A DNA stretch of 64,000 bases from Armillaria gallica (GCA_037576215.1 JBANDB010000017.1:124001-188000); one strand, 5' to 3'; counted from the first letter of the stretch, positions 34,568 to 45,767 are shown. Notes: generated by a model not told the origin, from the sequence alone. Numbers and translations are program-made.

Positions 34568-35894
34568 TACATTATAGTAATATCAAATGGAATTGCAATT
34601 TGCGACTTCCATGCAACTTTCAAAGACTCAAATTACCAAGCAACAGCGGACTGTACGACTGAATATTGGCATCTTTCCCATTTCAAAACCTATACTGTGT
34701 GCGCGCTGATCGGCAGGATAGAGAAATCAAATATAGAGTGGCATCCTCCCTTTGAAGTCATTTACTATCTGCTCTCGAGGATTGTTAGGAAAGATATCAA
34801 GTAGCCAGTGTTCAAAAAACCTACTGGATGTCGGTGGCATTTTTCTCCGAGGCAATGCCATCTAGGCAAAGGACTAATTTCGTCTCGCATCCAGTCAAGG
34901 TCTGAAAACCGTCGCACGCTCCCTTGGCTTCCATACAGAAGTGAGTAGTCGAATTCTCGAGGGATACAGCGCACTACTGACTGGTCAGAATTGGGAGGCC
35001 GATATTTGCAGCGTCCTCAAAACAGAAGCAGTATTCACATATCAGAGCTGCCGACGCAGCCAAGAAGTGAATGTAGACGGAGAGGACGATGTTCAGCTTC
35101 ATTAGCTTGGCTAGGATTGGGGGCGGTTAGTCTCAACGAAACGTCTTATATGTCTGTTTCGTGCTGGGAACCATCATAGAATCGAAGGTCGTGCCGAGCG
35201 ATATGCACGCGTGGGTGTCGACGTTGACACTCTCCATAAGCAGAGGGTTGTGGGTGTGAGACGACAATAGGCACCCGAGAAGAAGCTGTAAGGCGAATAA
35301 TCATTGAGTCGTTGCTGTTGCCAGCATTCCAAGCTGGGTGAAGCATGACAATGGGGCAGTCAGGCAGCAGAGGCAGCTGATGTCCACGACTTGTTGTGAG
35401 AAAGCCGCTGATTCACAGCTATCCCGCGTACCCACTGATATGTGTTCCTCAAAGGCCCTGATAGTGCTCCAAATCAGCGCTATCATTCGCGACTAGAGGC
35501 GGATCATTGGATGAAGTAGGACGGAATTTACGGACAATCTTCTGATAACTAGGTAGGTAGCGCTTCGAAGCACTAGGACGGATAGCCCACCGCGACTCGA
35601 CTGGGTCTGCAAAATGTACGGCGTATGGAAGCAGTTGGGGTAGGAATCACGTTGAGCCCTTCCTTCATTACTGCGGTCTAGGGCTAAACGACACACAGCT
35701 AGACTGCGTGTCCTATAGCTCTATTGTTGACTGACTGAGCGATCGACTCTGAGACGGAGAAAGTCAATCATTGGCCATCAGTGCTTCGGAAAATCCCGAG
35801 CAGCGTCAATGCAGCGACATCAGAAACGTCTGATATCGGACGCGAAAGTACTTAGCTTATCCTCGATCTGGAATACGGAGGCCCTTCTCCTCGA
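34568..35894. other. Intergenic region without recognisable gene
   Basis: About 1.3 kb of short frames in all readings. It probably includes the promoter of the downstream GMC gene, whose TATA box is at its right end. Confidence 0.5.
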
Positions 35895-35900
35895 TATAAA
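35895..35900 (+). promoter_or_regulatory. TATA box of GMC oxidoreductase gene
   Basis: GATATAAAATG, 37-42 nt upstream of the chosen ATG at 35937. This places transcription start close to the start codon, with a very short leader. Confidence 0.6.
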
Positions 35901-35936
35901 ATGCGATTTCACTGAAAGGACCAGAGTATCGACTGA

Positions 35937-38561
35937 ATGCCTATCGTATCATTGAAGGATTTTCTCAACAGGCCCCTTGACTATCTCATTGTGGGAGGTG
36001 GAACGGCCGGCCTCTGTCTTGCTGCTAGGTACGCTCAATCTCGCTATATTCTATATATCATGCTGAGAGTTGGTAGATTGAGCGAGGACCGGGATACTAT
36101 TGTGGGCGTACTTGAAGCAGGCGAATACAACCCTAATGTGCCTGTTATCGATGTTCCAGGTTTACTTTTAGCGTCATTCTCCATCACAAAGCGCAGTGTT
36201 TGATGATTTCCAGGCTTCCTCGGGGGTGCGGTATCAAATCCCGCTTATGATTGGACATTTTATACTGAGGACCAATCGCACGTCAATGGCAGGAAGATGC
36301 GATTGCCTCAGGGTAAAGGCTTAGGCGGCTCGTCGCAGGTGAATGAGAATTCACTCCTTCGAGTCAATGATGCATATTAAGATGTGTAGATCAACTTTCT
36401 CGGACTAGTGAGGCCATCGAAGGACGAGTATGATGCCATTGAAGAGCTAGGAAATAAGGGATGGAACTGGCATTCCTTACTTGAAGCTACGAAAAGAGTG
36501 CGAGAACATCTGTCTTTTTTAGTGCGATTGCTTAAGGAAAGGAAATTTATTCTTTGCAGAGCGAGCACACGGTACCAAGTGAACGCACACCGGAGCAAGT
36601 TCAAGAACTCGCGATCGGACCAGATCCCGCACTCCATGGGAAAAACGGTACGTCTACTCTCGCTTAACTGAGGTACACCTCTCATTCCCATTCCCATTAT
36701 TTTACAGGACCCATTATCAAGTCGTTTTCGACGTCTCAAAGCCCCGTTTATGCCAAGCTTTTCGATGCACTGGAACATTTGCATGTCCCGAGGAACCCTG
36801 AACCCGTAATTACCTCACTCCTCATTGCGTGTTGTTTCTGTTATCAATATCTGGAATGTAGGGTGGAGGCTTCGCTGTCGGGTCGACATTCGTTTACAAC
36901 ACCGTGGATCCACGAACAGCAACGCGATCGTATGCAGCAACAGGATATTACGAACCCAATGCGGAACGGCCGAATTTTTTGGTGCTGACAGGAGCTTCAG
37001 CTACGAAGGTACATGTTTTTTTTTTTTTGTAGTTACAGCATCATGGAACAAAAACGAAGAACCCTTCAGGTCATCTTTAATACAGGAGATTTGGGAGAAG
37101 GCAAGAAAAGAGCCATCGGCGTCGAATTCATAAAGGATGGGTCGCGTTTATGGGCAGCTGTAAAGAAGGATGTTATACTCTCAGCCGGTACTTCCTCAAA
37201 CTCGTGTAGGCTTTGTACAGTCTTCTCAAGGATTTCGCAGGATCCCTCCAATCTCCTAAGCTTCTAGAGGTTCGTATTCAAAATTACATCATCATATCCT
37301 CAGCCGAAAATACTCGGGTAGCTTTCTGGAATCGGGAATCCCAGAATTCTTGAGAAGCACGGTATCGAGACTCTAGTGGAACTTCCTGGAGTGGGCGAGA
37401 ACTTGCGCAAGTGCCGAAGTTTCACTTGTCGCAACAAATGTCCTGATTGAATACAGAGGATCACGTCATGGCTTTCACTGTCGCCGAGATTGACGCATCC
37501 TTGGAAACGGTGGACGTGCTACAGGACGCCGCGGAAGCGCAGAGACACGCCGAGCTGCAGTATGTGCATTGACCTGACAGTTCGTCTAGTGGTTTATTCC
37601 ATGCCTACGCAGTAAAGAGCAGAAGGGTCTTTTATCGACGCTTCAAGCTCCTGCGTATATCTTTATTCCCGCATCAAAGCTCGGCGACACTCAAGCATGG
37701 CGGGACGCAGCCAACGTTCAATGCACTGCCTACCTCGCCAGCATAAGCAATCCTCAGCTTCGCGCCGGTCTCGCAAAGCAGTATGCGATCCAGCAACGGT
37801 GGTTCTGTGATGACAATCATGCACAGGGAGAGTGAGTCACGATCTCTGCCCAGCGCAAATTATCCTGTGACTCATCCTTCAGAATATCCTTCTACAACGG
37901 TCACTTCCCTGTGCCCACGCTCCAGCCCAAACCCAGGAAGAGATATATGACGCTTAACGCTAGTATTCTGCATCCCTTCTCTCGAGGGAGCGTGCACATC
38001 CAGTCGAGTGACCCATCAGAGCCGCCGTCCATCGATCCACAATACTTTTCCAACTCTGTCGATCTTGAGATTCTTATACATACAGTCAAATTGGCGCTGA
38101 AGCTTTACGAGACCGAACCGCTTACTAAGCTTGTGGTACCAGATGGACTAGTGTTTCCGACCAAGGACGACTTGGAAGGCGATAGACTGAGGGAGTTTGT
38201 CAAGAACACATGCTCTACGGTATACCACCCGCTCGGCACTGCAGCAATGATGCCTCGGGAGCTGGGGGGTGTAGTAGATAATACGCTAAGAGTTTATGGA
38301 ACAGACAACCTGCGTGTGGTATGTCGACATCGACTGTTTGTATAGTTGTCGAGTTTAATACTGCTATAGGTTGACATGTCTGTGTTTCCGATGGTGAGTG
38401 GATTCGATGGCCGATGGACTTGACTAACTGCCTTAATAGGAATTAGCAAGTCATACACAGTCCAGCGCATACGCTGTGGGAGAGATGGTAGGTAACACGC
38501 TATACTCGAGGCCTTCGCTGATGCCCTGCAGGCTGCTGATATCATAAAAAGAGGCGCGTAG
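35937..38561 (+). CDS. GMC flavo-oxidoreductase, aryl-alcohol-oxidase-like (CAZy AA3)
   Basis: FAD-dependent oxidase or dehydrogenase of alcohols or sugars. Spliced in order the exons give YLIVGGGTAGLCLAARLSED (Rossmann FAD motif), VGVLEAGEYNPNVPVIDVPG, LPQGKGLGGSSQ joined to INFLGLVRPSKDEYDA (GMC signature 1), GGGFAVGSTFVYNTVDPRTA, KKDVILSAG with SLQSPKLLELSGIGNPRILE (signature 2), VELPGVGENLQDHVMAF, STVYHPLGTAAMMPRE with the catalytic His, and ELASHTQSSAYAVGE with the second active-site His. The stop follows IIKRGA. About 12 introns; one (37407-37456) uses a GC donor. The join near 37010-37040, next to a run of 15 T, is the only part I could not resolve in frame. No signal peptide is evident, so it may be intracellular. 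Confidence 0.87.
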
Positions 38562-38788
38562 TGATGAGAGCACGGTAAGAATTGTAAAATATAAGGCTTG
38601 AGAGATTCGTGCTCGACAGTAAGTACAATAAATTGGTTAAGCTCTCACTGGGCGACCTACCTACCTACCGAAGGGTATTGTATTACCGTTTTGATACAAT
38701 AAATTATTATAAGTCTGCCTGCATGAGGCTTCTTGCCGTTTCTTACTGGGACGAAACCAGGCCCAATGGCCCGTGGAAGGATGCACTC

Positions 38789-39219
38789 TAGGGTTGCGCA
38801 CGAAACCTCTGGGGGGTGTAATATACCGTTTTATACCGACCCCTCTCCAAGGGGGGTGTTTTGATACGGTAATTTACCGTTACTTACCTATCACGTGTAT
38901 AATCACATGCCTGACGCGCGTCATTTGCAAAAAATCTCTCAGATTCTTCATCTTCGTATTCTTCTACCCATTTTTTCTTCTCCTGAAGTGTGATCATTGA
39001 AATTTACTAAAGAGATGTGTTGTAAGCTGTGAATAAAATATGACTGCAATAGGATTGAATATGGTGATAATGTTGCTGCTCAAATGTCATCACATGACAG
39101 GTAAGTTACCTTGACGAAAACCCCTCCAGCGGGGGGAGGTAAATTACCTGTAACTAACCGGTAACTTACCGGTCCGAAACCCTAGTGTATCAAAACCTAG
39201 GGTTTCGTGCGCAACCCTA
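38789..39219. mobile_element. hAT-type MITE, non-autonomous
   Basis: A 431-bp element bounded by a perfect 19-bp terminal inverted repeat, TAGGGTTGCGCACGAAACC, and flanked by a perfect 8-bp target duplication, ATGCACTC, at 38781-38788 and 39220-39227. The 8-bp duplication and TAGGG ends indicate the hAT superfamily. No transposase frame fits inside. Subterminal regions are rich in short CCGGTAA/TTACCG and CCCCTC motifs that repeat in both orientations, as expected for transposase binding sites. Intact ends suggest a recent insertion. It lies between the GMC gene and U6. Confidence 0.93.
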
Positions 39220-39303
39220 ATGCACTCAGCAATGCGACGAAGTGACAAAAGTTAAAACTACAGCGCGCAGCCACGTCACCGTGGTAAACAATGCAAGAGC
39301 AAT

Positions 39304-39368
39304 AAAATAAATATTGAGATCCGTAGATCTACCACTCCGGGAAAGCGTGTCATCCTTGTGCAGGGGCC

Positions 39369-39399
<31 letters not shown>

Positions 39400-39423
39400 T
39401 TCGTATGTCACCCCGAAGGGGAC
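39304..39423 (-). ncRNA. U6 spliceosomal snRNA
   Basis: The minus strand contains the near-invariant U6 core: a 5' hairpin GTCCCCTTCGGGGTGAC, then ATTGGAACGATACAGAGAAG with the ACAGAGA box, then GATTAGCATGGCCCCTG with the AGC triad, then CAAGGATGACACGC of the internal stem-loop. The 5' end is placed at the hairpin G. The 3' end is less sure: I extended it to the first TTTT run, the RNA polymerase III terminator, which makes it slightly longer than the usual 100-110 nt. Functions in the catalytic core of the spliceosome. Confidence 0.92.
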
Positions 39424-39705
39424 AATATTAGGTGCTGTTGATGCAAGGTCACCCTAACAGTTTTGTATTCCTGTTGACCGGCTGGAGCACAGCCACTGAA
39501 TGCATTCCCATATATGGAGCAAGAGCCAACGATGCGCTGGAATATAAAGCGGTACAGATAGTAGGTCTCTCGTTCCTGTAGTTGTAGAAGAGCCAATGTT
39601 CTACTTTCTGATGCTTCGCCCGCTCGTAGTACTCAAAGTTATTAGCGTAAAACTAGACTAAACAGTGACAGTACCCATGCGAAATACAGTCTGAGAATGT
39701 GGGTA

Positions 39706-42055
39706 TTACAATCGACTCCGTATCTCCTTCTTCGCCAGATCACGCAGCTGCCGTCGAAGAATCTTCCCCGCCGCACTAAGCAGAATTCATGTCAATGGGC
39801 GCATCGTAAAATCATTATGCACTCACCTCTTGGGTATAACATCAATTGTCACGACGCCTATGATGAATGTTACCATGATGAATGTGACTAAGGGCTTTAG
39901 AAGCGTACCTCCACGCAAAAATTTATGCTTAGCGACTTTGGACTTCATCCATTCGGCTATCTGCGCGCCAAACTCAGCCTTCTGCGCGTCAGTCTTCACT
40001 TTCTCGGGATGCGTAGGTACGACATATGCTCTGGCATGGCTATTCAGCAAATAATACTAGGAAAAAGTGAAGGAGTTACCTAGGTAGCTCCGTAGCTTCT
40101 GCAGCGTCTTCAATACCAATCACAGCCACATCAGCCACTCCAGGATGACTGAGAAGTACGCTTTCTAGCTCTGCCGGAGGAACTGACAGGAGTACGGTAA
40201 ATTTAGGCGATGAAATAATGTTTCATGCAAAACTTGCCTTGGAATCCCTGGTTGCATTATGGAACTCAGTCCAAACTTCGAGGCTACCCAATGAAACCAG
40301 ATCTCACCTTGTACTTGATCAACTCCTTCACCCGATCTACGATGAAGAAATATCCCTCATCATCCCTGATTGCGATGTCACCCGTCTTCAGCCACCCGTC
40401 CTTCGTGACGGTGTTCACGGTTGCGGTTGGATTGTTGATATACCCCTTCATCACGACAGGCCCTTTAATCCACATCTCTCCCGGCTGAGCATCACGTCCA
40501 TCTTCGTCAACAATTCTGGATTGAAGATTAGGCAGGAGTAAACCTATGCTCCCTGCCTTTCGTGTTGCATCGGCCACGGGTAGCAGATGTGTTACGGGTG
40601 AAAGTTCAGTCATGCCGAAACCTTGAATGACCGCCGCATTTACGTTGAGCGACGGCAGTCGAGCCGTGACCTTTATGGTTTGAGTTAAGAAAGCAGGGAT
40701 GGGTCTGGTTCGCCACCCACCTGATTCGACAATTCAGGGCCTAATGGAGCAGCTCCAGACGTCAACAACTTCAACGACGAAAGGTCGAATTTCTCCACCA
40801 CTGTAGACATGAGTGAGATGGCAATTTTTGAAATAATAGGACGGAATTACATGAGTGCCGGGAGAGGAATACTGCTATGGGTGGAACAAGCATAACAATT
40901 TGAATCTTGTATTTTTGAATGTCCTCGCAAAATCGCACTGGGTCAAAGCGCTCTTGGATGAAACTCGTATGCCCGAGTTTTTGGGTGAGAAAAAGGATGA
41001 TGACGGCACCATAGATGTGATACATGGGCAGGAAACCGAGATGTTTGTTCCCAGTACCATGAGTCCATACTGCGGCGAGCATGTCAATCTCCGATGTGAG
41101 ATTTTGGTGTGTAGTCTGAAAAAGGAGTTAGTCCACGACATACTTGCTAATCATCGGGTCTTTGGAAAGACCGATACGAGGCACACAGAGAGAGAACTTG
41201 AAGATGGCTACGCCATAGATATATGAAAAGGTCTGGGCTTACCTCGACGCCCTAGTAGATCTTTAGTATTGTGATGAGAGATGCACATCAAGGGACGAGG
41301 CGCACCTTCGGTTTACCGGTTGTTCCCTGTGCCGTATTAAGATTAAACTGAATGCCGTAACGGAAGGTAGGCGCTTACTGAGCTATAACACAACAGGGCA
41401 GTCTCATGCGCGCGATCCCCATCAAATTTCTCCTCTTCTTCCAACAAGCCGATTCCGAGCAAATCTTCCATGTGCAGCAAACTTGACGTGCGGGGAGCAG
41501 ATGGGCCACCCGCCCATTTTAGGCTCTTGCCAAGAATGATAATCCTCGCATCAGCTTCATCAGCTTTCACACCAATTTCCTCGAACATCGCGCGCACAAC
41601 AGGCAGACTGTCCTCGGTCGTAAATATACGCCGTGCCCGACTGTCCGTGTATTGATGTGCAAGCTCGTGGCTAGTGTAAGCGTTATTGGCCAACGTGCAT
41701 CTTAGGCCGGCAGCGATTGCTGCAACAGTCTTCAGTTATATAGGCGTTATCTACACGCGAAGGACGCACCACCGAGAAGGACGACAGGATAAGCGAGCGC
41801 ATTGGGTGAGAAGAGGAGGATCGTATCCCCTCGTTTTTCACCATGATGTCGGAGACCGTATCCGAGAGAAAGACACAGAAATCGCAGTTTCTCTCGAGTC
41901 AAGACAGTCCCAGTAGCAGAGTCGACGAAGACAGGTGAATCAGCAGGGTGGCCGCCGACGAGTTTACCATCCCTACTACTCTTGTGCAGCAGGTGGGTGA
42001 AAAGGGAGCGATTGACGATGGGAACATCGGGGAAGGGGGAGCTGTAGAAGGCCAT
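39706..42055 (-). CDS. 4-coumarate-CoA ligase-like acyl-CoA synthetase, peroxisomal
   Basis: ANL-superfamily adenylate-forming enzyme activating an aryl or fatty carboxylate to its CoA thioester. Exons give MAFYSSPFPDVPIVN at the start; the P-loop SSGTTGKPKGVETTHQNL, assembled over four exons including a 9-nt microexon (41243-41251); LGFLPMYHIYGAVIILFL; IQGFGMTELSPVTHLLP; GEMWIKGPVVMKGY; DGWLKTGDIAIRDDEGYFFI; DRVKELIKYK; and SAAGKILRRQLRDLAK with the catalytic C-terminal lysine. The last three residues, Ser-Arg-Leu, are a PTS1 peroxisomal targeting signal. Full length for the 4CL/fungal acyl-CoA ligase group. It is tail-to-tail with the GMC gene, with the MITE and U6 between. Confidence 0.9.
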
Positions 42056-42376
42056 GCTGCGTGCCTACGAAAACTTTTCGGCGCCGACCTTTATAGCTCA
42101 GAAGCAACATGTCTGATATTTAAAATGTAGTGATGCGTGGCCGGACCGGAAGTCGGTTGAATAACCGTGGGCATACAGTTATCTATCAACCATACATCAA
42201 ATCTTGATATGAAATCTTTTGACCCTCGTTGGTCGTTCCTCATAATTCATTCTGGCATCGAAGCTTCCTATATGGCTTTATAGGCTACGTGGATATTTCC
42301 AAGATTTCAGAATAATGTGCTGAGGCGCAGTGGGCAGTTTACGGGTTTACAAGTGCATGGACCAGGACTCGGACCT

Positions 42377-42819
42377 GATTTACAGGGCCGGGCTTGGCCT
42401 GGCTTTGAGGGCTTGGCTTTGGCTTTCGTCGGGCATGGCTTTCAATTTCGCAAGCCCGAGCCCTGAGCCAAAGCCTATCAGGCTCGGGCTCAAGCCAGGG
42501 CTTGTAGATATGTTTGGAAACATAGTGTCGAAGACTCGATTTGTAAGCATTAATGCGAGTTGCGAAGCTTACTAGGTGATCTGAATAGAGATTATGACTA
42601 TCATTTCGTCTGATTATGACTAGTAGATGTGTATTGTTACAAGAATAGTACCTTCGATAACCACGGAAGTGAGATCTCAAAACCCTGGCCTGAAGCCCGG
42701 GGCTTGGGCTTTCTCAAGTCAAAGCCTTTGCCCGAGCCCTGTATAAGTCCTTTACCAGGCTGGGCTTTTCAAGGTTTAGTTTGGCCTGGCTTTCTGGCTT
42801 GAGCCAAGCCCTGTAAATC
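42377..42819. repeat. GGGCTTGGC-rich palindromic repeat, probable degenerate hAT-like MITE
   Basis: Ends share an inverted GATTTACAGGGC (left) / GCCCTGTAAATC (right). The interior consists of many copies of GGCTTGGC, CAAGCCC, AGCCC and their complements near both ends, around an AT-richer centre. No target-site duplication could be matched, so an old insertion or a local inverted duplication is possible. No coding frame of interest. Confidence 0.65.
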
Positions 42820-43177
42820 GACATGCATGGTCTTACACAATTCACACAGCGCATGAATAGGCCCGGAAAGTATCACGCTTTGAAGCATAGCATCTGAACT
42901 GAGTTTCAAGCCCCAATACAACCCAAGAATATGACAGGAATGATGCTCTACACGGTGTACAGAAGACCAGCCCAAACCGTAGCTTCCAAATTTATGATGA
43001 TGTTGTTTATGAAACAACTACTGTTGCTTCCACAATAAACCGTAGTCCGTCCGTCCGTCTCCAGCATCGAAAATTCAGACTTACAAGTTGCCAAATGCCT
43101 ATTTGAAGTTGGAACTTGAACAATGAAAGGTAAAATTCCAAAAATACAAAAAACCACGTCACAGCAGAATGCAAAAT

Positions 43178-43272
43178 CGACACCAGCAGGATTTGAACCT
43201 GCGCCCTCAGAGAGGAACAGATAACTCTTTGAGCATTCGAATCTGTCGCCGTAACCACTTGGCTATAGTGCC
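43178..43272 (-). tRNA. tRNA-Ser(CGA) with 13-nt intron
   Basis: Folds fully: a 7-bp acceptor stem (GGCACTA with TGGTGTC), discriminator G, D-arm GCC...GGC, anticodon stem ACAGA/TCTGT, class II variable arm CCTC-TCT-GAGG, and T-arm GCAGG TTCAAAT CCTGC. The loop TTCGAA gives anticodon CGA (UCG codons). A 13-nt intron at 43223-43235 follows position 37, the canonical place for nuclear tRNA introns. No CCA is encoded, as normal in eukaryotes. The body strongly resembles yeast serine tRNA. Confidence 0.96.
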
Positions 43273-43371
43273 CTACCAATATGGCTTGCGCGGAGTTATC
43301 TACCCAAAAGGAAATCCTTGGCAGCCGAACCGTCCTCCCCTCTTTTTACTTTCTTCCCCAAATCCTTCATC

Positions 43372-44412
43372 ATGCCACGCAAAGAAACAAACACGAGCTC
43401 CATCACCGCTCAAGCCCAACAGGACGCCGTTTCCGACGGCATCGAGAACTTCGAACTCCCCAAGAGCTTGATAACCAAGATTGCGCGGTCGGCGGTTAGT
43501 CTGGTCACCCACTTTAACCTATCTCTTCACTCAGCAAATTTCTTCTTGATAGATTCCCGAAAATGCTAAGCTGCAGAAGGAAACCATTCTGTCGCTCGTG
43601 AAAGGGTCGACGGTATTCATTAACTATCTCGGTATGTTAGCCTGACACGGTACAACGACGCGTCCTGACTGGGGCTCGCATTCGTAGCTGCTACGTAAGT
43701 ACACTGATTCTCACGCGTTTTCTCGTATCTCATCCTCTGTAGTGCTCATGACGTTGCTCTATCGAAACAACACAAGAGTATCAGCGCAACAGACGTCCTC
43801 CGTGCTCTCGAAGTAATGGAACTGGGCGACTTGGTGCAGAATCTCCAGGAGGAACTGCAAGGTGCGTTTACGTCGCCTTCTATCTCTCTCGCCGTTTGTC
43901 ATAACGCTGGGGTTTTAGTATACCGTGAACTCAGCAAAACCGACAAGACCAAGCGGGCTACATCCTCTGCGACTCCGGTGCTCCGCACTACGCCAGGCGT
44001 CAAGCTAGCAGTGGGGTCCGTCTCTGCTCCTGCACCAGCCGTACCTACTATCAAGATCAAAGGCAAGGAGAAGGCCACTACGCCGTTCACGTCGACACCC
44101 TTAGGACTTGCCCCATCCGAAACTACGCCGTCCACGTCGATACCCTTAGAACTTCCCCCTTCCGAATCAATATCGACGGGCCCTGTAGCTATGGACGTAG
44201 ACCAAGAGGTGGCCGAGGAGGAGGAAGAGGAGATAGTCGAGCAAGAGGAAATCATTGATGAAGAAGAGCAGGATGAAGACGAAGAAGAAGAGCTGCAGGA
44301 TACCGTCGCCCTCGAGGAGGAGGAGCTCAGAAAAGATTCAAAGGGGTTAGATGATTCTGTCGGCGCTGTTCGTCCTGAGGTGCCGAAAGACGACGATAAG
44401 ATGATAGAGTGA
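43372..44412 (+). CDS. DPB4: Histone-fold subunit, DNA polymerase epsilon subunit D / CHRAC-type (POLE3/Dpb4)
   Basis: H2B-like histone-fold protein that pairs with a POLE4/Dpb3 partner in DNA polymerase epsilon and in chromatin-accessibility complexes. Exons: 43372-43494, 43553-43631, a 7-nt microexon 43688-43694, 43743-43861 and 43919-44412; the total is 822 nt, in frame. The fold reads LPKSLITKIARSAIPENAKL, KETILSLVKGSTVFINYLAA, TAHDVALSKQHKSISATDVL and RALEVMELGDLVQ. The C-terminal 150 residues are Ser/Thr/Pro-rich then strongly acidic (runs of Glu/Asp), as in other members. The start ATG (MPRKETNTSS) is 100 nt from the divergent tRNA gene. Confidence 0.92.
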
Positions 44413-45300
44413 TCATAAATCTCGCTTCCAAAATATATCTTATTTGTTTTGTAAGTTCTCGTCCTGTAACTTTATTCGATTATTAGAGTCCCTTTGACCC
44501 GTTGTAATAGCCCTGCACCGTGCCCCAGTACTCTCTCAGTATCCTTTGTCAGTTATTTCCGCGACCCATTTCACTGACGTGTTGCGATTGATGGCCTTAA
44601 ATACACCTTAATCTTATTCCGGGAGCCATTCATGCTGCTGAATGGCTCAGTGCAACGAATTACTACCACATTGTTTCTATCACACGGGCGTAACAGACAC
44701 GTCAATGCGTAAGGCTTTCGAGACGTTGCGCTCATAGCTATCATTGTGAGCACCGCTCGAAGACAAGATATCTGTACCTAAACTTGGCGAAATTCGGTGC
44801 CAACAATGTTAATGAACTCCCTGCTTGGATGAATGAAGTAACCCGAGCTGCCATGATATAGTACATCGCACTTTGAAGACATGCAACCATTGTTACAGAT
44901 TAGCATTACCCCAAATATAGACAGCCGCTCTGCTGGTGCTAGGGTGACGCGAAGCCCTAAATCAGGCATGAATACACGACAGTTTTGATGCTTAACACTG
45001 TACGATACTTCATCCTGTAAGACGTGGTCAGAATCGGGAACGTCACCTTGGAATAAAAAACCCACCCATACGTGGATCCTGCCCCAAGCAAGTCAAATAT
45101 TCGTGGACACAAGTGCAAGCCTGGTGATTATCGCATGATGCCTTTCGTTTTCATTGCATTATAAAGGAAAGGCGAGCTTGACTTTCCAGTCGTCTGGGCA
45201 GGACATTCAAGACTCCAGGTCATCATGTCACTCCCAGATGGAATGAAGGGGAAATATCATGAATCGCAGGAGAATGGTCGAGATATAGTGCGAGGATGAT
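44413..45300. other. Intergenic region, nothing recognised
   Basis: About 890 bp between the 3' ends of the POLE3 and Fic genes. Frames are short; none has a motif. It marks the border between conserved genes and the duplicated accessory region. Confidence 0.5.
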
Positions 45301-45746
45301 TCACGGGTGTCGTTCTAGCATCTTGCTTAGCTCTTCCAAACCAACACTGCCATCTGCCACGCCAACGAAGAGATCTACAATCCTAGCCACGTCCTCATCC
45401 TGCGTAACCAGTCCCGGAAGTCCCTGCGCCCTCAAATACATATGCCCTAGCAAGAATCCGGTGCGCTTGTTCCCATCCATGAACGGGTGGTCTACCCTAT
45501 CGTCAGCACACGCACCGTACTAAAATAGCAGAGGTGATACGTACTCTTCACGATCCCATATGCCAGACTGGCCGCCAGATATCTTTCGCTTCTATGCGGC
45601 TCGTAGCGTGCTATCTGCAAGGGGCGAACCAAAGCCGACTTGAGCTCGTTGGGTTTGACGACGATAGACTCTGCGGGATGGACTAGACGCGTATTGAGAA
45701 ATGTCGCGTAAGTCGGTGTGAGGAGGCGGGTGACGGTAGATGGCAT
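45301..45746 (-). CDS. Fic/Doc-domain protein (death-on-curing family)
   Basis: Two exons (45541-45746 and 45301-45496) joined by a 44-nt intron (GTATCA...GATAG) encode 133 residues, the size of stand-alone Doc proteins. The catalytic motif is HPFMDGNKRTGFLLGH, with the Fic His, acidic residue, GN and KR. The upstream half has LNTRLVHPAESIVVKPNEL and SERYLAASLAYGIVKST, matching Doc helices. Fic enzymes transfer AMP or related groups and bacterial Doc phosphorylates EF-Tu; the fungal substrate is unknown. The start is the first ATG (MPSTVTRLLTP); the frame extends upstream only to a GTG. It lies 22 nt downstream of the frame that ends ORF-X copy 1. Confidence 0.85.
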
Positions 45747-45767
45747 GAGTCGTTCGGGGGCCACAAG

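Noticed and set aside
37190..37330. GMC gene as a pseudogene because of stops here
   Set aside because: Using GTACTT...TCGCAG and GTTCGT...GGTAG introns restores SAGSLQSPKLLELSGIGNP without stops.
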